From: JAAUUE01 sp943370025
GTDB lineage: Bacteria; Cyanobacteriota; Cyanobacteriia; Cyanobacteriales; JAAUUE01
Reading direction: 5' to 3'
DNA: 64,000 bases
NCBI GenBank assembly: GCA_943370025.1
Contig: CALRPI020000026.1
Span: forward strand, 4,986-68,985
Position 1 is the first letter of the stretch. Each line of letters starts with the position of its first letter. Below are positions 16,148 through 25,260 of this stretch, one piece after another. The position numbers were made by a program, and so were the translations under genes. The notes under the pieces were generated by a model. That model was given only the letters and a program-made list of their open reading frames with translations. It was not told the DNA's origin and searched no databases.

Positions 16148-17080
16148 ATGCGTATATTAATCATGGGGGGAACCCGGTTTATTGGGGTATATTTAACCAA
16201 GATTCTCCTAGAGCAGGGGCATCAGGTTACTTTGTTTAATCGGGGGAATAATCCTGCTCCAGAGGGAGTCCGGGTGATTAGGGGCGATCGCACCAATCCA
16301 GAGGACTTGAAGACCCAACTAGGCAAAGAAAATTTCGATGCTATTTATGACAACAACGGGCGGGAATTAAGCGACACTCAGCCCTTGGTGGATATTTTTC
16401 AAGGACGGGTAGAAAAATTTATTTATATGAGTTCCGCCGGGGTTTATCTGAAAACCGATCAACCACCCCACCGAGAAGGGGATGCAGTGGATCCCAAGAG
16501 CCGCCACAAGGGGAAACACGACACAGAGACTTATCTAGCTAGTTGCTCCTACCTACCTTGGACTTCCATCCGTCCCACCTACATTTATGGACCCCAGAAC
16601 TATAATCCCCTGGAATCATGGTTCTTCGATCGCATTGCCTACGATCGCCCCATCCCCATTCCCGGTCATGGGCAGCATATTACCCAACTTGGTCATGTCC
16701 AGGATCTAGCCGTAGCTATGGCACAGGTTTTGAATCATGATACTGCGGGGAAAATTTATAACGTATCGGGCGATCGCTACGTCACCTTTGATGGCTTAGC
16801 TAAGGCCTGTGCCGTGGCTGCTGGCAAGAATCCCGATAACCTAAAGATTGTCCATTACGACCCCAAACAGTACGATTTTGGTAAACGCAAAGCCTTCCCC
16901 CTTCGCCCCCAGCACTTTTTCTGTGATGTCACCAAGGCACAGCAGGAACTAGCATGGCAGCCCCAGTATGATCTAATCGCGGGTCTCAAGGATGCTTTCC
17001 AAAACGATTACCTGAAATCAAAAGCTACCGAAATTGATTTTTCTGTAGATGATGAGATCCTCAGGGATTTACGCCCTTAG
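16148..17080 (+). CDS. NAD-dependent epimerase/dehydratase family, CSP41-like
   Basis: A 310-residue Rossmann protein: GGTRFIGVYL at residues 7-16 is the nucleotide-binding glycine motif (GGTxFIG rather than GxxGxxG), then MSSAGVY, and YIYGPQNYNPLE. The closest known relatives are cyanobacterial and plastid CSP41-type proteins, atypical epimerase-fold proteins linked to RNA binding and stability of plastid transcripts. The catalytic YxxxK pair of true epimerases is not in its normal place, in line with CSP41. A sugar-epimerase function is therefore less likely. Confidence 0.85.
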   Translation: MRILIMGGTRFIGVYLTKILLEQGHQVTLFNRGNNPAPEGVRVIRGDRTNPEDLKTQLGKENFDAIYDNNGRELSDTQPLVDIFQGRVEKFIYMSSAGVYLKTDQPPHREGDAVDPKSRHKGKHDTETYLASCSYLPWTSIRPTYIYGPQNYNPLESWFFDRIAYDRPIPIPGHGQHITQLGHVQDLAVAMAQVLNHDTAGKIYNVSGDRYVTFDGLAKACAVAAGKNPDNLKIVHYDPKQYDFGKRKAFPLRPQHFFCDVTKAQQELAWQPQYDLIAGLKDAFQNDYLKSKATEIDFSVDDEILRDLRP

Positions 17081-17226
17081 GTTGATCCGCCCCCAGCCCC
17101 CCTACCCTTCGGGAAAAACAAAAGAGGGGAGAATGAATTCTTATCCTAAATGACGTGAATTCGATGAAAATCTCTAAAACCTAAATAGTTTTGTTCTCAT
17201 CTTTTGCAGGGGTTCCTCAGGCTGGT

Positions 17227-17275
17227 TGAGCGAAGTCGAAACTAGCCCCCTAGAGCCGGACTTCGACTTCGCTCA
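17227..17275. repeat. Inverted repeat TGAGCGAAGTCGAA / TTCGACTTCGCTCA
   Basis: Perfect 14-bp arms around 21 bp, between two convergent genes. The word GACTTCGCTCAG also appears at 27588 and inside repeats at 54883 and 60706. It could act as a bidirectional terminator. Confidence 0.65.
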
Positions 17276-17284
17276 GTCCTCATC

Positions 17285-17929
17285 TTATCCCAACTGACAA
17301 AACTGCTGGATCTCTTGCCAAATCTGATCAATCACATCCATCAAGGTATGATCGCTATCGTACTGCACGAGTTTTACCCAAGGCCGATCGCGTTGGTAGT
17401 CCATACTTGCCTGCAAGGGAATAATCTCATCTTGCAGCCCGTGACAGATGAGAGTCGGCACGGCTCTGGTGAGATCAGTGGTGAGATACTTTTGGGCATC
17501 GGTGACGAATTGGTAGTGGAGAGGGAGCGATCGTTCCTCGCCGTAGTGGTAAATTGGCATATAACCGGAATTTTGCCATTCCTCTAGTTCCTCTGGTTTA
17601 AGCTTCGGTAGCCAATGCTCCACAAAGCCAAAGGCAGGGGCAATTAAAACCAACTTCTCCACTTGGGGATACTTTTCCCCCAGCCATGCAGCGGTTAATC
17701 CTCCCAAGCTGGAACCAATTAAGGTAACTGGGCGATCACTAAATAAGCTGCCAACTTGAGTTAGTTGCCGAGTAATTGTTAAATGGGAAAAGTCCCCTTG
17801 ATTAAAATCTGGGGCGGTTAACTCTAAACCTAGCTCTCGGAAGCGATCGCCCAAATAATCTACCTTGGCAGAGTTGGGGCTAGAAGCGAAGCCATGTAAA
17901 TAAAAATATTGAGTGGATTGAGAACCCAT
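17285..17929 (-). CDS. YqiA/YcfP-type alpha/beta hydrolase
   Basis: A 214-residue esterase-like protein. YFYLHGFASSPNSAK is the oxyanion-hole region, GSSLGGL holds the nucleophile serine, and HGLQDEIIP and SDHTLMD supply the acid and His of the triad. Proteins of this family (UPF0227) are small cytoplasmic carboxylesterases of unknown natural substrate. The gene starts at the ATG after which MGSQSTQYFYLHGF follows directly; it is convergent to the CSP41-like gene. Confidence 0.85.
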   Translation of the reverse strand: MGSQSTQYFYLHGFASSPNSAKVDYLGDRFRELGLELTAPDFNQGDFSHLTITRQLTQVGSLFSDRPVTLIGSSLGGLTAAWLGEKYPQVEKLVLIAPAFGFVEHWLPKLKPEELEEWQNSGYMPIYHYGEERSLPLHYQFVTDAQKYLTTDLTRAVPTLICHGLQDEIIPLQASMDYQRDRPWVKLVQYDSDHTLMDVIDQIWQEIQQFCQLG

Positions 17930-18027
17930 AGAATGCCTAGTGATATGCCTGAATTAATAGCTTTGCGTAATCCTCTGCTCAACAATAAGTCTAATCAAAT
18001 ATCTTGCCAAATACTCAGTTAAATATC

Positions 18028-18119
18028 TATAGCAAGCCTAATTGAGTTTAGAATTTTAGAGGGTTGAGAACGGCTTCCCCTCCGGGGGAGACGTTCTCAA
18101 CCCATTTAAGATGGCTACA
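18028..18119 (-). repeat. Family B element, copy 2
   Basis: TATAGCAAGCCTAATTGAG at one end and a degenerate TTTAAGATGGCTAC at the other, with the hairpin GGGTTGAGAACG/CGTTCTCAACCC. In reverse complement it matches the copy at 25334-25425 almost throughout. Confidence 0.75.
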
Positions 18120-18147
18120 GTCAAATAAAATATCTAGTCAAATAATT

Positions 18148-18813
18148 ATGATATCAACTACATTAATTAAGCTATTTCTCAACTTTATACTGATCCCTAT
18201 CCAGAAAATCCGGGCTATATTTCCAAAGTTGCTCCAGTTATCCAGAGGATTTATGGTTAATAACAAATGGCGTTATCTAGTTATGAGTTGGCTGGCGATC
18301 ACCCTGTTCTCCCTCAGCTTTTTCTGCCCGACCCCTGCCCAAGCATCCCTCACCGATGACAAATTTGATGGGAATATTTTTGCTCTCTACGCTGGCAATG
18401 GTTCCCTGATCCCACCACGGGAGAGCCTGAAGGAATCTTTTGCCAGAAATAGACCAGTGCTGTTAACTTTTTATGTCGAAGATAGCAAAGACTGTAAAAA
18501 GTTTTCGGGAATTATTTCCCAACTCCAACAATACTACGGCAAAGTCGCTGCCTTCACCCCCATCAATGCCGATTCTATCCCCGTCAAAGCCAGCTACAGC
18601 AAAGATGAACCCGGCTATTACTACTCTGGAGTTTTGCCCCAAACCCTAATCCTCGACCAAAAAGGGAAAGTGGTATTTGACGGCAAAGGACAAGTGAAAT
18701 ATGAGGCTCTAGATGATGTCCTGCGTCAAGTTTTTAATCTGCTGCCCCGGACTGAATCTGTAGAACTAAAGCAACGAGCTTTTAATGAAATAAATACAGA
18801 ACTAGCTCCCTAA
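18148..18813 (+). CDS. Thioredoxin-fold thylakoid protein, PSI accumulation factor-like
   Basis: A 221-residue protein with two hydrophobic N-terminal stretches, the second (SWLAITLFSLSFF) ending in the cleavage-like PTPAQA-S. The mature part begins SLTDDKFDGNIFALYAGNG and carries a thioredoxin-like core, LLTFYVEDSKDCKKFS, where a single Cys replaces the CxxC pair, and GVLPQTLILDQKGKVVFDGKG. It closely resembles the cyanobacterial family annotated as thylakoid membrane photosystem I accumulation factor. A shorter start at ATG 18253 (MVNNKWRYLV) is equally possible and gives a simpler signal peptide. A redox role is unlikely without the second Cys. Confidence 0.75.
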   Translation: MISTTLIKLFLNFILIPIQKIRAIFPKLLQLSRGFMVNNKWRYLVMSWLAITLFSLSFFCPTPAQASLTDDKFDGNIFALYAGNGSLIPPRESLKESFARNRPVLLTFYVEDSKDCKKFSGIISQLQQYYGKVAAFTPINADSIPVKASYSKDEPGYYYSGVLPQTLILDQKGKVVFDGKGQVKYEALDDVLRQVFNLLPRTESVELKQRAFNEINTELAP

Positions 18814-18844
18814 TATTTTTGTTTACAGTTTTTTGTTTACAGTA

Positions 18845-19513
18845 ATGAAATTAGTCTGGCAACAATTTCAAGGATGGGTATCTACTCTGGGAACGATCGC
18901 CCTAGGTTTGGGTATTGGCATGGCGATCGCTCCTATAGAAAAAATCTCGGCAACCTCCATCTATTCTCAGAATAATCCTCGTCCCGGTGTAGCAAAACCC
19001 TACTGTCCGAAACAATCTCAGCAGGGACTAAATGCCTGCGCCTATCAATGGTCTTTCGTCACGGAGTTCTTTCGCGCCATAATTACAGAAGACATATCCC
19101 AGCAACTTCCTCCTGATCTAAGAGATAAGTTGAATGATATTGACAAAACTTGGCGTGATTTCCGGCAGAACCATTGTGCAGAACTCAGTGAACCAGTCCG
19201 GGGCGGCTCTGCCTACCCAATGGTTTTGCATAATTGCCAAGCGAGGATGGCAAATGATCGCATTGCTGACCTGCAAGGCTGGGGAGAGCCAGAGCCAAAT
19301 GCAGCCCATGCTAGTGACCGCCTAAGATCGTTAATTAATAATATGGAGTTGCCACCGATTAATGCCCAGCAGCAGTGGCAACAATACCAAACTCAGCATT
19401 GTGAATTTGAAGGACTACATTTTGTCGATCGCCCAGACCAAGTAGAGCTATGTCGGCAACGTCTCCTCGCCAGCCGCATCCGCCAACTAGAAGATTTAGC
19501 CCTAATTCGCTAG
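18845..19513 (+). CDS. Secreted LprI-type (DUF1311) protein
   Basis: A 222-residue protein. ATG at 18845 is preferred over the in-frame TTG at 18833. An N-terminal hydrophobic segment (TIALGLGIGMAIAP) is the likely signal. Two LprI-like modules with paired cysteines follow: AYQWSFVTEF, then WRDFRQNHCAELSEPVRGGSAYPM, then NCQARMANDRIADLQ; and WQQYQTQHCEFEG, then ELCRQRLLASRIRQLE. LprI-type domains occur in lysozyme-inhibitor lipoproteins. A near-identical C-terminal domain is found in the LRR protein at 26117-27469, so the two are paralogues. A role in wall or envelope protection is inferred. Confidence 0.75.
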   Translation: MKLVWQQFQGWVSTLGTIALGLGIGMAIAPIEKISATSIYSQNNPRPGVAKPYCPKQSQQGLNACAYQWSFVTEFFRAIITEDISQQLPPDLRDKLNDIDKTWRDFRQNHCAELSEPVRGGSAYPMVLHNCQARMANDRIADLQGWGEPEPNAAHASDRLRSLINNMELPPINAQQQWQQYQTQHCEFEGLHFVDRPDQVELCRQRLLASRIRQLEDLALIR

Positions 19514-19572
19514 AACTTAGATTCTGCGCCTGCAACAACTTCCATAACTCTCAATAATTCATTGACAGTGCT

Positions 19573-19681
19573 TACAGCAATTTGAGAGTGGATTTCGACG
19601 ACCCTCAGCCCACTCTCAAACCCAACATTGATAGGACTTTCAATCTTTGTGGAGTGTCTCATTTGAACGCAAAGTGCTGTA
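19573..19681 (+). repeat. Family A MITE-like element, copy 2
   Basis: 109 bp from TACAGCAATTTGAGAGTGG to GCAAAGTGCTGTA, with the same internal hairpin and tail CAACATTGATAGGACTTTCA as the other copies. Confidence 0.85.
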
Positions 19682-19709
19682 ATTTATATTTTCGGTAGTT
19701 ATGAATTGT

Positions 19710-19746
19710 AATGTTGCTTGGGGCACTTCGCGCCCCAAGCAACATT
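19710..19746. repeat. Long perfect hairpin AATGTTGCTTGGGGC...
   Basis: Arms AATGTTGCTTGGGGC and GCCCCAAGCAACATT enclose ACTTCGC. The core GCACTTCGCGC nearly equals the core GCACTTTGCGC of the family E copy at 44767. Confidence 0.75.
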
Positions 19747-19896
19747 ATCCAAACCATTACTTTGCAGCACTACCCTATTTTTTAGTTTGTGAAGGACAGG
19801 CAATGTTAATTAATATATTAATTCTGAATCAGGGTGGTAAAGTCCTGCCATAAAATCATTAATTAATAGGTTTTAGCCTGATTAATTCTGCTGTAT

Positions 19897-19980
19897 AAGA
19901 GTCTATTGATAAAGGCGGCTATAAGGTTTGATTTTACGCCCCCTCCGGGGGCGTAAAATCAAACCTTATAAATAACCTCT
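19897..19980 (+). repeat. Family C element, copy 1
   Basis: AGAGTCTATTGATAAAGG at left and TTATAAATAACCTCT at right, around the hairpin AAGGTTTGATTTTACGCCCC/GGGGCGTAAAATCAAACCTT (arms of 20). Copies at 21277 and 55546 share the termini AGAGGCTATTTATAAAG and CTTTATAAATGACCTCT. Confidence 0.8.
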
Positions 19981-20022
19981 AACTTAGTCTAGAAAATTAT
20001 CAAAATCTTACAATTTAACATC

Positions 20023-21264
20023 ATGCTGTTTAAAATTATCAAAAGACGCTCTGCCATTATTCTGAGCCTATATTTTGCTCTGACGGCTTTATTTGTAGCC
20101 TGTTCTACAAATACTAATAAAACCGCAACTCCGGTCAATACTGCGGGCACCAGTGCTTCCCCTACTAGTGCGATCGCTATTGGGGTTGCGGTTGCCCAAA
20201 CTAGTAATGTTTCTTTGCTCGGACAAGAACAAGTGATTGGAGCCAAGATTGCTGAGAAATATTTCAATGAACAAAAGGGAATCAATGGAACTACCTTTAA
20301 AATCGTTCTCCAAGATACTGCTGGCGATGAAGCCGGGGCAGTCAATGCCTTTAATACCCTGATTAATCAAGACAAAGTTGTGGGGATTGTGGGACCAACC
20401 CTATCTCAACAGGCTTTTGCGGCTGACCCGATCGCCGATCGAGCCAAGGTTCCCGTTCTCGCCCCTTCTAATACTGCCAAGGGAATCCCCCAAATTGGTG
20501 ATTATATTGCCAGAGTTTCTGCCCCTGTCGCTGTAGTTGCCCCCAACGCCGTCAAAGCAGCCTTAAAAATCAATCCCGATATTAAAAAGGTTGCCGTATT
20601 CTTTGCCCAGAATGATGCTTTCAGTAAATCAGAAACCGAAACTTTCCAAAAAGTAGTCCAAGAAAGTAAGCTAGAGACCGTCACCGTCCAGAAATTTCAA
20701 ACCACTGATACGGATTTTCAAACCCAAGCCACCACCGCCATCAACCTCACCCCTGATCTGGTGATCATCTCTGGACTATCCGCAGATGGCGGCAACCTCG
20801 TTAAACAACTCCGGGAATTAGGCTATAAAGGTTTAATCATTGGCGGCAATGGCTTGAATACCTCTAATATCCTGCCTGTGTGTAAAGCTCTCTGTGATGG
20901 GGTATTGATTGCCCAAGCCTACAGTCCAGAAAAGGAAAGCGCAGTTAATAAAACCTTCCGGGAACTCTACAAAGCCCAAAACAAAAAAGAGCCGCCGCAA
21001 TTCAGCGCTCAAGCCTTTACCGCTGTGCAAGTATTTGTTGAAGCTCTTAAGGCTGTAGACACTAAAAATAAAATTGCTAGTCTGCCCTTAGATCAACTCC
21101 GCATCCAACTTAACCAACAAATTTTAGCCGGAAAATATGACACCCCCCTAGGAGAAATTTCCTTTACTCCCGAAGGTGAGGTAGTCCAATCTCAATTCTA
21201 TGTAGCTCAAATCAAGATGGATGCCGATGGCAACAATGGCAAATTCAACTTCTTAGCTAACTAG
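20023..21264 (+). CDS. livJ: Branched-chain/neutral amino acid ABC transporter substrate-binding lipoprotein
   Basis: A 413-residue type I periplasmic binding protein (Peripla_BP_6). The signal is LYFALTALFVAC with a lipobox Cys near residue 27, then a Thr/Ser-rich linker. The mature protein has IAIGVAVAQTSNVSLLGQ, then VVGIVGPTLSQQAFA and the C-terminal GEISFTPEGE. In cyanobacteria such genes serve NatBCDAE (N-I) neutral and acidic amino acid uptake or related LIV-type systems. It heads a cassette with two permeases and two ATPases; the 443-nt gap before the first permease is filled by repeats. Confidence 0.9.
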   Translation: MLFKIIKRRSAIILSLYFALTALFVACSTNTNKTATPVNTAGTSASPTSAIAIGVAVAQTSNVSLLGQEQVIGAKIAEKYFNEQKGINGTTFKIVLQDTAGDEAGAVNAFNTLINQDKVVGIVGPTLSQQAFAADPIADRAKVPVLAPSNTAKGIPQIGDYIARVSAPVAVVAPNAVKAALKINPDIKKVAVFFAQNDAFSKSETETFQKVVQESKLETVTVQKFQTTDTDFQTQATTAINLTPDLVIISGLSADGGNLVKQLRELGYKGLIIGGNGLNTSNILPVCKALCDGVLIAQAYSPEKESAVNKTFRELYKAQNKKEPPQFSAQAFTAVQVFVEALKAVDTKNKIASLPLDQLRIQLNQQILAGKYDTPLGEISFTPEGEVVQSQFYVAQIKMDADGNNGKFNFLAN

Positions 21265-21276
21265 ATATCGCAATGT

Positions 21277-21361
21277 TAGAGGCTATTTATAAAGTCTGAT
21301 TTTGCGCCCCCAGCGGGGGCGCAAAATCAGACCTTCTAGCCACTTTATAAATGACCTCTTA
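21277..21361 (+). repeat. Family C element, copy 2
   Basis: TTAGAGGCTATTTATAAAG to CTTTATAAATGACCTCTTA, with core GTCTGATTTTGCGCCCCC and its complement. It is almost identical to the copy at 55546-55629 and lies 12 nt after the livJ stop. Confidence 0.85.
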
Positions 21362-21445
21362 GATAATTGCACCTATCAAAGATGGGTGTAATTATCTAAT
21401 AAAAAATAAATGCTACAGGACTTACGAAAAAAAGTTGCTGCTTAC

Positions 21446-21593
21446 TATAGAACCCATTTGATATCTCTTGATTGCAACCAATTATTCTTGTAGGATGCTT
21501 ACGGCTACTGCCTAACTCATCAGAATCAGGGAAAGATGAGTTATGGCTGTCGCCTAACACATCCTACGTTGAGGATATCAACTGGGGTTTATA
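21446..21593. repeat. 148-bp inverted-repeat element in the livJ-livH gap
   Basis: The ends TATAGAACCCATTTGATATC and (reverse complement) TATAAACCCCAGTTGATATC match at 16 of 20 positions; a nested arm pair TGTAGGATG/CATCCTACG is present further in. It carries no ORF. A GGTGGGCATTGCCCACC palindrome follows at about 21605. Confidence 0.6.
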
Positions 21594-21707
21594 GATAGCG
21601 TAAGGTGGGCATTGCCCACCTACCTTCACGGATTATGAATTAATAAAATTAGTAAGAAAATAACCCCAAAATAATCCCAAAATAACCTTAAAACAACTCA
21701 GTCAATC

Positions 21708-22658
21708 GTGGATTTAACTACTTTCCTCCAACAATTTCTTAATGGCTTATCCATTGGCAGTGTTTATGCAATCTTTGCCCTAGGTTATACCTTGATATTT
21801 TCGATTTTAGGGATTATTAACTTTGCCCACGGCGCAATTTTTACCCTAGGGGCTTATTTTACCTATACCTTGATGGGAGAATCTTTTGGCTTTAATGGCT
21901 TACTTGCCAATGCTTCTCTGCCGATTAAACTTCCTTTTACCCTAGCTTTAATTTTGGGGAGTTTCTTGGCGGGGTTAGTGGGGGTAGCGGTGGAACGTCT
22001 GGCTTTTAGACCCTTGCGCGATCGCCAAGCAGATCCTCTGCTCACAGTGGTTTCTAGTTTGGGTGTTGCCCTAGTGATTGTGAATGTAATTCAATATTTT
22101 GTTGGCGCAGAAAATTATACATTTCCCGCCAATACCTACGGCAATTTACCTAGCGCCATTAATTTTGGTACTAGCGAAAAACCAATTCCCATCCGCACCG
22201 TGCAAATAGTTATCTTCACAGTATCGATATTTATTTTGGGGATCCTGACTTACTTTATTAATGGGACTAAGTTTGGCAAAGCCATGAAAGCTGTGGCAGA
22301 AGACCCAGTTACAGCTAGCTTACTGGGGATTGATCCAGATTTTTTTATTATGCTGACATTTTTTGTGAGTAGCTTTTTAGCCGGTCTAGCCGGAACCTTA
22401 GTTAGTTCTAGTGTCAGTATTGCTGGTCCCTACTTCGGGATTGCCTTTGGCTTAAAAGGGTTAGCAGTAATTGTCTTAGGCGGTTTGGGGAGCATTCCCG
22501 GTGCAGTGCTGGGTGGCTTATTAATTGGGATTATTGAAGCCTTTGTGCCGGGAGATTTTTCTGCCTATAAAGATGCTGTTGCCTTTGGGATATTGTTTTT
22601 TATGTTGTTAGTGAAACCCCAAGGTTTACTGGGTAGGCAATTGATTCAAAAAGTTTAG
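21708..22658 (+). CDS. livH: Branched-chain amino acid ABC transporter permease, LivH type
   Basis: A 316-residue integral membrane permease with about eight hydrophobic segments. It starts at GTG and the opening FLQQFLNGLSIGSVYAIFAL, then IINFAHGAIFTLGAY, is the LivH signature. LGGLGSIPGAVLGGLLIGIIE near the C-terminus is the permease loop that contacts the ATPase. With LivM it forms the channel of a HAAT-family importer (NatCD counterpart). The substrate-binding protein lies upstream, and LivM lies 127 nt downstream beyond a family B element. Confidence 0.93.
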   Translation: MDLTTFLQQFLNGLSIGSVYAIFALGYTLIFSILGIINFAHGAIFTLGAYFTYTLMGESFGFNGLLANASLPIKLPFTLALILGSFLAGLVGVAVERLAFRPLRDRQADPLLTVVSSLGVALVIVNVIQYFVGAENYTFPANTYGNLPSAINFGTSEKPIPIRTVQIVIFTVSIFILGILTYFINGTKFGKAMKAVAEDPVTASLLGIDPDFFIMLTFFVSSFLAGLAGTLVSSSVSIAGPYFGIAFGLKGLAVIVLGGLGSIPGAVLGGLLIGIIEAFVPGDFSAYKDAVAFGILFFMLLVKPQGLLGRQLIQKV

Positions 22659-22674
22659 TATCTGTTGTAATAAC

Positions 22675-22758
22675 TATAGCATTCCTAACTGGTTTGATAG
22701 AAACACCCCCAGAGGGAGTGTTTCTATCAAACCTCAGAAAATAATTTAGGATCGCTAT
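22675..22758 (+). repeat. Family B element, copy 4
   Basis: TATAGCATTCCTAACTGG at left and TTTAGGATCGCTAT at right, with hairpin GGTTTGATAGAAACACCCC and its complement. It separates livH from livM in an otherwise compact operon. Confidence 0.8.
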
Positions 22759-22785
22759 CAAATAACTAATAATATCGGCAATTTA

Positions 22786-23724
22786 ATGACTGAATTTTTT
22801 AATACCTATGGTTCTCTAATTATCTCGATGGTACTAGGTGCTTTACTAGGGCTATCGCTTTACTTACCCCTGATGAGTGGGCAGTTATCTTTAGCTAGTC
22901 CCGGTTTCTATGCTCTAGGTGGCTATATCGCCGCCATTCTCTCAACGAAGGTTTTTCCCGCCACAACTGGCTTATTTCCCATCCATTTTTTGCTTTTAGA
23001 AATGCTCCTAGCGGCGGTAGTTTCTCTACTGTTAGGTTTGGCGGTGGGGATTCCCTCCCTGCGGCTGCGGGGTATTTATCTGGCGATCGCCACCATTGCC
23101 TTTGTGAAAGTGATCGAGATTCTTTCGCAAAATTTAGAAATTACCGGAGGCGCGATCGGCATTTTTGGAATTCCCCAACCTTTTCAAACTCCCATTGAAT
23201 ATTTATGGGTGGTTTTGCCTCTACTAATCATGAGTATGATTTTTCTCGATCGCCTAGAAAAAATCCGTGTCGGCAGAGCCTTTATTGCTATTCGGGAAGA
23301 TGAATTAGCCGCCGATGCCATGGGAATTAATCCCACCTACTATAAGGTATTGTCCTTTACCTTAGGAGCCATTCTTGCCGGGATAGTCGGGGCAGTTAGC
23401 GCCCATTTTCTGAATACTTGGAACGCTCGTCAAGGTACTTTTGATGCCAGTATTATCTACTTAACTTCTGTATTAATTGGCGGGAATCGGACTTTCATTG
23501 GCCCAGTGATTGGCGGCATGGTGTTTACCGCCCTACCTGAAGTTTTAAGGGCGATGGCTGATATCAATGGATTACCTTTTTGGCTAAGCCAGTTTCTCAA
23601 GGATGGGCGGTTAATTATCTTTGGATTATTAATAGTGATCGGCACTATCTTTTTTCCTCAAGGGTTAGTAACTCCCGACTTATTTAAAAACTCATTGAAA
23701 AGAAAATTGACTACACCTAGATAA
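22786..23724 (+). CDS. livM: Branched-chain amino acid ABC transporter permease, LivM type
   Basis: A 312-residue permease with about eight hydrophobic segments. MSGQLSLASPGFYALGGYIAA corresponds to the LivM signature (cited up to 20 residues as LSLASPGFYALGGY), RGIYLAIATIAFVKVI follows, and the ATPase-contact loop is around GRAFIAIREDELAADAMGI. FVGPVIGG of other LivMs appears as FIGPVIGGMVF. It partners the LivH permease upstream. The livG start lies 1 nt after its stop, so translation is probably coupled. Confidence 0.93.
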   Translation: MTEFFNTYGSLIISMVLGALLGLSLYLPLMSGQLSLASPGFYALGGYIAAILSTKVFPATTGLFPIHFLLLEMLLAAVVSLLLGLAVGIPSLRLRGIYLAIATIAFVKVIEILSQNLEITGGAIGIFGIPQPFQTPIEYLWVVLPLLIMSMIFLDRLEKIRVGRAFIAIREDELAADAMGINPTYYKVLSFTLGAILAGIVGAVSAHFLNTWNARQGTFDASIIYLTSVLIGGNRTFIGPVIGGMVFTALPEVLRAMADINGLPFWLSQFLKDGRLIIFGLLIVIGTIFFPQGLVTPDLFKNSLKRKLTTPR

Positions 23725-23725
23725 T

Positions 23726-24535
23726 ATGAATCCAGAAAATTCGGTGTCGGTTTCATCAGAAATGCCCCATCAGCTACCCTTGCTAGAAGCTAAGGATCTA
23801 ACTCGTCATTTTGGCGGTTTAGTCGCAGTAAATAAGGTATCTTTTACTGTGGCAAGACATGAAATATTTGGGCTAATTGGTCCTAATGGAGCAGGGAAAA
23901 CCACTTTGTTTAATTTAATTACTGGATTAATTCAAACCTCCAGTGGTGCGATGCTTTACCAAGGTGAAGATATCTGTAGTTTGCGTCCCTATCAAATTGC
24001 CAACAAAGGCATTGCCCGGACTTTTCAAAATATTCGTTTATTTGGCAATCTATCTGCCCTAGAGAATGTAATTATTGCCCGGCATATTCATACCAAGAGT
24101 GGTTTGTTTTCGGGAATTATGGGGCTGAATGCCGCCACTAGGTCAGAGCAAAAAGCCAAACAAAAGGCTTTAGAATTATTGGCACTGGTGGGATTAAGCG
24201 ATCGCCAACAAGAACTAGCCAAAAACTTTTCCTACGGAGATCAGCGACGGCTAGAAATCGCTAGAGCCTTGGCTTTAGAACCACAGGTGCTACTTTTAGA
24301 TGAACCGGCAGCAGGGATGAATCCCAATGAGAAACATCAACTGAGTGATTTTATTCGGGAAGTGCGGCAGCAATTTGATTTAACAGTAGTCTTAATTGAG
24401 CATTCTGTGCCTTTAGTGATGGGATTATGCGATCGGATTGCAGTGTTAGATTTCGGTCAGTTAATTGCCCTCGGAAATCCTGTGGAAGTCAGGAACGATC
24501 GAGCAGTCATAGAAGCTTATCTGGGAGATGAATAA
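23726..24535 (+). CDS. livG: Branched-chain amino acid ABC transporter ATPase, LivG type
   Basis: A 269-residue ABC ATPase of the HAAT family. Walker A is GPNGAGKTT, GIARTFQNIRLF is the typical Q-loop context, the signature is FSYGDQRRLEIARALA (YGDQR replaces LSGGQ, as usual in LivG), Walker B is VLLLDEPAAGMNP and the switch His is in IEHSVPLVM. It pairs with LivF to energise transport at the inner membrane face. Its end overlaps livF by 8 nt. Confidence 0.94.
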   Translation: MNPENSVSVSSEMPHQLPLLEAKDLTRHFGGLVAVNKVSFTVARHEIFGLIGPNGAGKTTLFNLITGLIQTSSGAMLYQGEDICSLRPYQIANKGIARTFQNIRLFGNLSALENVIIARHIHTKSGLFSGIMGLNAATRSEQKAKQKALELLALVGLSDRQQELAKNFSYGDQRRLEIARALALEPQVLLLDEPAAGMNPNEKHQLSDFIREVRQQFDLTVVLIEHSVPLVMGLCDRIAVLDFGQLIALGNPVEVRNDRAVIEAYLGDE

Positions 24536-25259
24536 TATGCAGCCAGCTAATATCAAATTACTGGAAATCAAGGAGCTATACGTTAATTATGGCGGCATTG
24601 AAGCCTTACAAAATATCAATTTAGTTGTCTATACTGGGGAAGTAATTACCTTGATTGGGGCAAATGGAGCCGGCAAAAGTACTACATTAAGGGCAATTTC
24701 TAAAATAGTTAATCCCCGTCAAGGTCAGATTATCTACAACGGTCGAGATATTAGCCGCCGCCAAGCCTATGAAATAGTTCGTTTGGGTATTGCCCATAGT
24801 CCAGAGGGCAGGAGAGTTCTGGCACGTCAAACCATTCTGGATAATTTATTATTGGGGGCTTATGTTCGTGCTGACCAGCAACAAATAAAGGCAGATCTAG
24901 AACAGCAATTTACCATCTTCCCCCGCTTGGCGGAACGCCGCCACCAGGTTGCCGGAACCCTTAGCGGTGGTGAGCAACAAATGTTAGCGATCGCCAGAGC
25001 TTTGATGAGTCGTCCGAGGCTGCTCCTATTAGATGAACCCAGTCTCGGTCTGGCTCCGAATATTGTCCGGGAAATCTTTAAGGTGATCGAAAGTCTCCGC
25101 TCAATGGGGGTGACGATTCTCTTGGTAGAGCAGAATGCTAATTTAGCTTTGCAAATAGCCGATCGAGGCTATGTTTTAGAAGCTGGAACTATTACCTTAA
25201 CGGGAGAGGCATCAGTTTTACTGACAGACGAGCGAGTTAAACAGGCGTATCTGGGCTAA
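24528..25259 (+). CDS. livF: Branched-chain amino acid ABC transporter ATPase, LivF type
   Basis: A 243-residue ABC ATPase. Walker A is GANGAGKST, the family mark GIAHSPEGRRV follows, the signature is LSGGEQQMLAIARALM, Walker B is LLLLDEPSLGLAP and the switch residue is in VEQNANLAL. It is the second ATPase of the cassette, overlapping livG by 8 nt. The stop is followed within 2 nt by a family A element. Counterpart of NatE in the cyanobacterial N-I system. Confidence 0.94.
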   Translation: MNNMQPANIKLLEIKELYVNYGGIEALQNINLVVYTGEVITLIGANGAGKSTTLRAISKIVNPRQGQIIYNGRDISRRQAYEIVRLGIAHSPEGRRVLARQTILDNLLLGAYVRADQQQIKADLEQQFTIFPRLAERRHQVAGTLSGGEQQMLAIARALMSRPRLLLLDEPSLGLAPNIVREIFKVIESLRSMGVTILLVEQNANLALQIADRGYVLEAGTITLTGEASVLLTDERVKQAYLG

Positions 25260-25260
25260 C

